5,775 nucleotides of DNA, taken from contig JAFYGD010000162.1 in NCBI GenBank assembly GCA_017543415.1, positions 1 through 5,775 of the forward strand, read 5' to 3'. The number at the start of each line of letters is the position of its first letter. Positions within the stretch are counted from its first letter, which is position 1. Of this stretch, positions 1-3,222 are shown in pieces. Under the pieces are notes generated by a model. The model was not told where the DNA came from, ran no database searches, and saw only the letters and a list, made by a program, of their open reading frames with translations. A program made the translations under genes and the position numbers. Source of the stretch: Eubacterium sp. (GTDB lineage Bacteria > Bacillota > Clostridia > Oscillospirales > Acutalibacteraceae).

Positions 1-140
1 TAGGCGTGGGCGAACAGATTGACGACCTTCAGCCGTTTGACGCAGACGCCTTTGCTTCCGCAATGTTTGACCTTAAACCCACCCACGAAGACGATGACAG
101 TATTATCAATTTTATTGAAAATGAAGAAATTGATAATTAA
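1..140 (+). CDS. ftsY: Signal recognition particle receptor FtsY, C-terminal end (5' partial)
   Basis: The frame read from base 3 gives 45 residues and stops at TAA 138-140, followed at once by a second TAA at 141-143. It opens with GVGEQIDDLQPFDADAF, which matches the last conserved block of the FtsY GTPase (family pattern GxGExxDDLxPFxxxxF). FtsY is the membrane-associated SRP receptor: it docks Ffh-ribosome complexes for cotranslational insertion of membrane proteins. The NG-domain GTPase motifs lie upstream of the window. Most FtsY proteins end a few residues after the 'PF..F...F' block. Here about 23 further residues follow, rich in Asp and Glu (HEDDD, then ENEEIDN), and the last codons plus the stop are made by the AT-rich repeat starting at 128. 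The identification is firm; the view that the tail was changed by an insertion is inference. Confidence 0.88.
   Translation, partial: GVGEQIDDLQPFDADAFASAMFDLKPTHEDDDSIINFIENEEIDN
102..137 (+). repeat. 11-bp perfect inverted repeat at the ftsY 3' end
   Basis: ATTATCAATTT at 102-112 is the exact reverse complement of AAATTGATAAT at 127-137, with a 14-nt loop. It lies inside the coding sequence for the FtsY tail. The right arm overlaps the first unit of the heptamer array, so the left arm is effectively an extra, oppositely oriented copy of the array motif. No T-run follows, so I do not call it a terminator. In RNA this arm would compete with the right-hand array (587-597) for pairing with 128-137. 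Confidence 0.6.
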
Positions 141-159
141 TAATGTATAATGGATAATT
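128..159 (+). repeat. Left AT-rich heptamer array (four degenerate units)
   Basis: Four consecutive 7-bp units read GATAATT (132-138), AATAATG (139-145), TATAATG (146-152) and GATAATT (153-159), preceded by AATT at 128-131. In a shifted phase each unit is NNATAAT. The array contains both tandem ftsY stop codons. It is the reverse-complement counterpart of the array at 566-598, but more degenerate. Confidence 0.75.
130..158 (+). promoter_or_regulatory. Possible sigma-70-type promoter inside the left array
   Basis: TTGATA (130-135, five of six matches to TTGACA), a 17-nt spacer and GATAAT (153-158, five of six matches to TATAAT) make a well-spaced housekeeping promoter. It would start transcription near 165 and give a leader of about 27 nt before the ATG at 192. 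A perfect TATAAT also occurs at 146-151 but has no -35 at usable spacing. Because the repeat is AT-rich with a 7-bp period, promoter-like hexamers at this spacing can arise by composition alone, so confidence is limited. Confidence 0.35.
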
Positions 160-163
160 AACG

Positions 164-176
164 GCGGGACACCCGC
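164..176 (+). other. Small GC-rich hairpin inside the left array
   Basis: GCGGG-ACA-CCCGC forms a 5-bp stem with a 3-nt loop. It sits between the left array and the four-helix-bundle ORF and stands out as GC-rich in an AT-rich stretch. There is no T-run after it, so it is not a canonical terminator. It is followed by GCACCC (175-180), a hexamer repeated at the right-hand hairpin (558-563). Confidence 0.5.
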
Positions 177-191
177 ACCCGAACTTTAAAT

Positions 192-548
192 ATGGAAAAA
201 GAAAATATTGTATATGACAAAAGCTATAGGTTTGCAATACGAATTGTAAAACTATCAAATTATCTTGACGAAAAGCACGCTTATGCCATTTCTACCCAGA
301 TAGTAAAATGCGGAACAAGCATTGGTGCTAATATTGCCGAATCACAACAAGCCCAAAGCAGAAAAGATTTTATTTCAAAACTAAGTATTTCTCTAAAAGA
401 AGTATCGGAGACAATTTATTGGCTGAATCTGTTAAAAGATACATCATATATCAGCGAAGCTCAGTATGACTCAATGATTAATGATTGTGATGAAATCGGA
501 AGACTGCTTACGGCAATTATTAAAAGTGCAAAAAAAGATATTGAATAG
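192..548 (+). CDS. Four-helix-bundle protein, 23S rRNA intervening-sequence (IVP/S23) family
   Basis: This 118-residue protein has the hallmarks of the IVP family (PF05635/TIGR02436): GTSIGANIAES at 41-51, then QSRKDF (55-60) and KLSISLKEVSETIYWL (63-78). Predicted helices lie at about 8-25, 29-50, 56-83 and 87-113, with no signal peptide or membrane segment. The family was first seen in ORFs inside 23S rRNA intervening sequences. It is structurally related to Avd, the accessory protein of diversity-generating retroelements, which binds nucleic acid and reverse transcriptase. No biochemical role is established for stand-alone members. The start at 192 is the only reasonable one: it fits the usual family N-terminus, and an in-frame stop lies at 159-161. 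No Shine-Dalgarno sequence precedes it, unlike every other gene here. GC is about 32% by hand count, well below its neighbours, which suggests a different origin. It lies between inverted repeat arrays. Confidence 0.85.
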   Translation: MEKENIVYDKSYRFAIRIVKLSNYLDEKHAYAISTQIVKCGTSIGANIAESQQAQSRKDFISKLSISLKEVSETIYWLNLLKDTSYISEAQYDSMINDCDEIGRLLTAIIKSAKKDIE

Positions 549-550
549 CC

Positions 551-561
551 GTGCGCAGCAC
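551..561 (+). other. Small hairpin inside the right array
   Basis: GTGC-GCA-GCAC forms a 4-bp stem with a 3-nt loop, starting two bases after the stop codon of the four-helix-bundle gene. It mirrors the left-hand hairpin at 164-176 in size and position and shares the adjoining GCACCC hexamer. It is weak alone and is reported because of the symmetry. Confidence 0.35.
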
Positions 562-565
562 CCAA

Positions 566-598
566 AATTATCAATTGTCAATTATCAATTATCAATTA
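566..598 (+). repeat. Right heptamer array (AATTATC x 4.7)
   Basis: Tandem units are AATTATC (566-572), AATTGTC (573-579), AATTATC (580-586), AATTATC (587-593) and a partial AATTA (594-598). Only one base among four full units differs. It is inverted relative to the array at 128-159. It ends directly against the rdgB ribosome binding site, so folding of this strand could affect access to rdgB. On the minus strand it contains TTGATA, a 17-nt spacer and GATAAT (595 down to 567), a promoter-like arrangement pointing antisense into the cassette. Confidence 0.8.
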
Positions 599-603
599 GA
601 GGA
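598..603 (+). promoter_or_regulatory. rdgB ribosome binding site
   Basis: AGAGGA lies 4 nt before the ATG at 608 and decides the rdgB start. A longer in-frame reading from GTG 551 would only translate the heptamer array (residues such as NYQLSIINYQL), has no family counterpart, and is rejected. Confidence 0.75.
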
Positions 604-607
604 AACT

Positions 608-1195
608 ATGGATTTTATACTTGCTTCAAACAATAAGAAAAAGCTTGCCGAAATGCAGCGCATTTTAGCGCCGCTCGGAATTAACGTCGTAACCGCAAAA
701 ATGCTCGGTAAAACCCTTACCGACGTTGTTGAGGACGGCGAAACCTTTGAGGAGAACGCAAGAATCAAGGCGGTTGCCGCCTGTAAGGAAATGAATATGC
801 CTGCAATCGCGGACGACAGCGGACTTTGCGTTGATTATCTCGGCGGCGCACCCGGTATATTTTCCGCGCGCTTTTCGGGCGAGCACGGCAATGACGAGGC
901 AAATAACGACCTTCTGCTTGAAAAGCTTGAGGGCGTGCCTATGGAACAGCGCACGGCATATTATGTATGCGCTATCTGCTGCGTTTTTCCTGACGGAAGG
1001 GAAATTACCGTTCGCGGCGAGTGCCACGGAAATATAGGCTTTGAGCGCGACGGTAACGAGGGCTTTGGCTATGACCCGTTGTTTATCGTTGACGGCAGAG
1101 CCTTCGGAAGATATACCGCAGAGGAAAAGGACAGAATTTCCCATCGCGGCAACGCGCTCCGCGCATTAACAAAAGAACTGGAGAAAATAATATGA
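608..1195 (+). CDS. rdgB: XTP/dITP diphosphatase (Ham1/RdgB family non-canonical purine NTP pyrophosphatase)
   Basis: This enzyme hydrolyses dITP, ITP and XTP to the monophosphate and pyrophosphate, keeping deaminated purines out of DNA and RNA; it is cytosolic. The 195-residue product has the family motifs in order: LASNNKKK near the N-terminus (5-12), EDGETFEENA (42-51), ADDSGL with the catalytic/metal-binding aspartates (68-73), GAPGIFSARFSG (80-91), GFGYDPLF (152-159) and SHRGNAL (178-184). Length is normal for the family (about 195-205). The ATG at 608 is preceded by AGAGGA and gives the standard N-terminus. The stop overlaps the yhbY start by 4 bp (ATGA), implying translational coupling. 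It is the first gene of the operon, and its ribosome binding site directly abuts the right heptamer array. No promoter of its own is evident; transcription may come from ftsY or from the cassette. Confidence 0.95.
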   Translation: MDFILASNNKKKLAEMQRILAPLGINVVTAKMLGKTLTDVVEDGETFEENARIKAVAACKEMNMPAIADDSGLCVDYLGGAPGIFSARFSGEHGNDEANNDLLLEKLEGVPMEQRTAYYVCAICCVFPDGREITVRGECHGNIGFERDGNEGFGYDPLFIVDGRAFGRYTAEEKDRISHRGNALRALTKELEKII

Positions 1196-1611
1196 CATCA
1201 AAAGAAAGAGCAGCCTGGCGCGCTAAAGCAAACTCCCTTGAGCCTATTATTCAGATAGGAAAAGAGGGTATAAGCGATAACCTTGTAACCCAGGTTGACG
1301 ACGCTCTTGATACAAGAGAGCTGATAAAAATACGCGTACACCTTGAAACCGCGCCGAATGCACCCAAAGAATTTGCGTCCGAGCTTGCCGAAAAAACGGG
1401 AGCGGACGTAATTCAGGTTATCGGCGGCGTTATTGTGCTTTACCGCAAGGCGGATGAAGAAAAAATAGCCGAAAAGAAAAAGAGCCGCGGCTCGGGTTCG
1501 GCAAAGGCAACCGCCAAAAAGAAGGTAATAATTAAGGGAATGCGTCAAAGGCAAAAGGAAAAAGAGGCAAAAAATCCCTATGCCAAATATGACAGACCGA
1601 GAAGAGGATAA
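1192..1611 (+). CDS. yhbY: Ribosome assembly RNA-binding protein YhbY (CRM domain) with basic tail
   Basis: This 139-residue CRM-domain protein is expected to bind pre-50S particles and help large-subunit maturation. Residues 1-86 match YhbY (B. subtilis YqeI): LEPIIQIGKEGISDN with the GKEG RNA-binding loop at 23-26, RELIKIRVH (42-50), and the closing strand QVIGGVIVLYRK (75-86). Typical YhbY is about 95-100 residues. Here some 50 extra residues follow, rich in Lys and Arg, with a Ser/Gly/Ala linker (SRGSGSAKATAKKK) and a terminal patch KYDRPRRG, likely an additional disordered RNA-contacting tail. GGAG at 1180-1183 precedes the ATG by 8 nt. It overlaps rdgB by 4 bp and ends 3 bp before nadD, the conserved yhbY-nadD order of Firmicutes. 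Confidence 0.93.
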   Translation: MTSKERAAWRAKANSLEPIIQIGKEGISDNLVTQVDDALDTRELIKIRVHLETAPNAPKEFASELAEKTGADVIQVIGGVIVLYRKADEEKIAEKKKSRGSGSAKATAKKKVIIKGMRQRQKEKEAKNPYAKYDRPRRG

Positions 1612-1614
1612 ACA

Positions 1615-2250
1615 ATGAAAATCGGAATTTTCGGCGGGGCGTTCAACCCCGTTCATAACGGGCATTTAAAGCTTATTGATATTCTTTCAAGCGTACCTAT
1701 GAAGCCGAATTTCGCTTCGCTTGATAAATTTGTAATTATACCTACCGCAAATCCGCCTCACCGCTCTGACGACGAGTTTGTAAGCGGACTTGACAGGGTT
1801 AAAATGCTTCGCCTCGCAATTAAGGATAACGATATTTTTAATTCAAAAACCAATTCGGTAAAGCTTGAAATCAGCGATATTGAATTTGGCATGGTAGGCA
1901 AAAGCTATACCTATAATACCTTGAAAGCGCTGAAAGGGCTTTATCCCGAAGGCGAGTATTATCTCTTCGTAGGCTCTGACCAGCTCTTCGCTTTCAAAAG
2001 CTGGTATAAGTACGAAAAAATACTTAAGCTTGCAAGAATAGTAGTCTTTTCCCGTAAGGAAGAGGATATACCTAAGGTCAAGCAGTTCCTTGAGGAAAAT
2101 AAGGATATTAACGCGGACGCCGTATATGCAAGTCCGTTTGACGTTTCCTCAAGCGAAATCCGTGCAAAGCTGAAAAACGGTGAAAGCATTGAAGGTCTCG
2201 TACCCTCATGTGTTGAAGATTATATAAAGGAGCATAAGCTCTATGTATGA
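1615..2250 (+). CDS. nadD: Nicotinate-nucleotide adenylyltransferase
   Basis: NadD transfers AMP from ATP to nicotinate mononucleotide, giving deamido-NAD and pyrophosphate in the route to NAD. The 211-residue protein shows the nucleotidyltransferase fold signatures: GGAFNPVHNGH (7-17, the (H/T)xGH ATP site), IPTANPPHR (42-50), SYTYNTL (97-103), GSDQL (120-124) with W130, and the second ATP motif SSSEIR (178-183). The stretch between the first motif and the IP..NPPH motif is several residues longer than is usual, a minor loop variation. AGAGGA at 1603-1608, inside the end of yhbY, lies 6 nt before the ATG. The 3' end overlaps yqeK by 8 bp, consistent with coupled translation of the nadD-yqeK pair. 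Confidence 0.96.
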   Translation: MKIGIFGGAFNPVHNGHLKLIDILSSVPMKPNFASLDKFVIIPTANPPHRSDDEFVSGLDRVKMLRLAIKDNDIFNSKTNSVKLEISDIEFGMVGKSYTYNTLKALKGLYPEGEYYLFVGSDQLFAFKSWYKYEKILKLARIVVFSRKEEDIPKVKQFLEENKDINADAVYASPFDVSSSEIRAKLKNGESIEGLVPSCVEDYIKEHKLYV

Positions 2251-2821
2251 TTTTGAAAAGTACGAAAATCTTGTAAGGGAACGCCTTTCCGCTTACCGCT
2301 TTCACCACAGTATGTGCGTTGCTAAAAAGGCAAGGGAGCTTGCCGTAAAGCACGGCTTGAACGCGGATAAAGCGTACCTTGCGGGCATCCTTCACGATAT
2401 TACCAAGGAAATGCCAAAGGATGAGCAAATCCGTATTATTGAGCAGTATGACCGAAAGCTGACTCCCGTTGAACGCGGCAACCACCGTGTTTTTCACCAG
2501 ATGAGCGGCGCTGTTTATGTAAAGTATATCCTCGGAATTGACGATGAGGAAATAGTAAACGGTATCCGCTATCACACCACAGGCCATGAGAATATGACCG
2601 AATTTGAAATGCTTATTTACCTTGCGGATTTCACATCGGAGGACAGGGATTACCCCGATGTTGAAATAATGAGGGAAAAAACCGAAAAAAGCTTCCTTTC
2701 CGGTATGCTTTATTCGCTTAAATATACTATACGCGAGGTCGTTCGTCAGGAACGCCTGCTTCACCCCGATACCCTTAGCTGCTATAACTGGGTACTCGGA
2801 AGAATAACGGAGGACGATTAA
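2243..2821 (+). CDS. yqeK: HD-domain symmetrical Ap4A hydrolase YqeK
   Basis: YqeK-family HD phosphohydrolases cleave diadenosine tetraphosphate symmetrically to two ADP, limiting this stress alarmone in Gram-positive bacteria. The 192-residue protein carries the metal-binding HD constellation: H22 in RFHHSMCVA, H51-D52 in GILHDITKEMP, H85 in VFHQMSGA, H111 in IRYHTTG, and D129 in YLADF. Length fits the family (about 185-200). AAAGGAG at 2226-2232 lies 10 nt before the start. The ATG at 2243 lies inside nadD (8-bp overlap), and the stop shares one base with the rsfS start (TAATG). The same pair, nadD then yqeK, is conserved widely in Firmicutes. Confidence 0.93.
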   Translation: MYDFEKYENLVRERLSAYRFHHSMCVAKKARELAVKHGLNADKAYLAGILHDITKEMPKDEQIRIIEQYDRKLTPVERGNHRVFHQMSGAVYVKYILGIDDEEIVNGIRYHTTGHENMTEFEMLIYLADFTSEDRDYPDVEIMREKTEKSFLSGMLYSLKYTIREVVRQERLLHPDTLSCYNWVLGRITEDD

Positions 2822-3183
2822 TGGAAAATAACTATTTTGAAATTGTTAAAACTGCCGTAAAGGCTATTGACAGTAAAAGAGGACAGGATATTGAGGTAAT
2901 CAAGGTTGGCGATATTACGGTTCTTACCGATTATTTCGTTATCGCAACCGCAACCTCAAATACTCAGCTAAAGGCTATTGCGGACGAGGTTGAGTATAAG
3001 CTTTCCGAACAGGGAATAGAGCCCCACCACGTTGAAGGCAGAACAAGCGAATGGATTTGCCTTGACTATACGGGCGTTGTTGTTCATATCTTCTATTCCA
3101 ATCAGCGCGATTTCTATCAGCTTGAGCGCCTCTGGGAGGACGGAGAAAAAATAGATATTGACGAATTTCTTGTTAAAGAATAA
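2821..3183 (+). CDS. rsfS: Ribosomal silencing factor RsfS (Iojap/YbeB family)
   Basis: RsfS binds protein uL14 on the 50S subunit and blocks 30S joining, lowering translation in starvation or stationary phase. The 120-residue protein is of standard length and has the family motifs TDYFVIATATSNTQLKAIAD (36-55), VEGRTSEWICLDY (71-83), VVVHIF (86-91) and FYQLERLW (98-105). A clear GGAGG at 2809-2813 lies 7 nt before the ATG, which overlaps the yqeK stop by one base. It sits in the conserved yhbY-nadD-yqeK-rsfS cluster and is followed by leuS, an order seen in clostridia. Confidence 0.95.
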   Translation: MENNYFEIVKTAVKAIDSKRGQDIEVIKVGDITVLTDYFVIATATSNTQLKAIADEVEYKLSEQGIEPHHVEGRTSEWICLDYTGVVVHIFYSNQRDFYQLERLWEDGEKIDIDEFLVKE

Positions 3184-3209
3184 AATATAAATTTGGATAT
3201 TACCTTTTT

Positions 3210-3214
3210 GGAGG
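3210..3214 (+). promoter_or_regulatory. leuS ribosome binding site
   Basis: GGAGG lies 8 nt before the ATG at 3223. It settles the start there and not at the in-frame TTG at 3193, which lacks an upstream Shine-Dalgarno and would add ten non-conserved residues. The 39-nt gap after rsfS is too short for a T-box leader, so leuS is probably read from the operon transcript. Confidence 0.8.
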
Positions 3215-3222
3215 ATAATTAT

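Larger units (their letters stand above)
128..597 (+). mobile_element. Candidate insertion cassette: four-helix-bundle ORF between inverted heptamer arrays
   Basis: Ends 128-159 and 566-597 are imperfect inverted repeats. Pairing base i with base 725-i gives 27 Watson-Crick matches in 32, one G-U (148/577) and mismatches at 139, 145, 146 and 152; the outermost 11 bases match perfectly. Just inside each end is a short GC-rich hairpin, and between them is one AT-rich ORF with no Shine-Dalgarno site. The block separates ftsY from a tightly packed operon. The triplet AGA occurs immediately outside both ends (125-127 and 598-600), a possible but statistically weak 3-bp target duplication. No transposase is encoded, so any movement would have to be in trans or by another route. 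The structure is directly visible; mobility is inference. Confidence 0.5.

Noticed and set aside
102..143. Intrinsic terminator after ftsY
   Set aside because: The 11-bp stem is almost entirely A-T and is not followed by a T-run; it lies inside the coding sequence.
192..548. Diversity-generating retroelement Avd gene
   Set aside because: The fold is related, but the window contains no reverse transcriptase and no template/variable repeat pair; the sequence fits the IVP/S23 family better.
128..598. CRISPR array
   Set aside because: The repeats are 7-bp tandem units without spacers; they are not a 25-40 bp repeat with unique spacers.
551..607. N-terminal extension of rdgB starting at GTG 551
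   Set aside because: It translates only the heptamer array and has no family counterpart; AGAGGA before ATG 608 and the standard RdgB N-terminus fix the start.
665..1144. Minus-strand reading frame of 159 residues opposite rdgB
   Set aside because: It lies wholly within a well-conserved rdgB and has no recognisable motifs; a shadow frame. The same applies to minus-strand frames opposite yhbY (1198-1665), yqeK (2108-2764), rsfS/leuS (2968-3507) and leuS (4042-4251, 4508-4720, 5274-5570).
3193..3222. leuS start at TTG 3193
   Set aside because: No ribosome binding site precedes it, and ten non-conserved residues would be added; ATG 3223 has GGAGG at 8 nt.
3184..3222. T-box or other leader upstream of leuS
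   Set aside because: Only 39 nt separate rsfS from leuS, far too short for a T-box, and no specifier stem or T-box sequence is visible.
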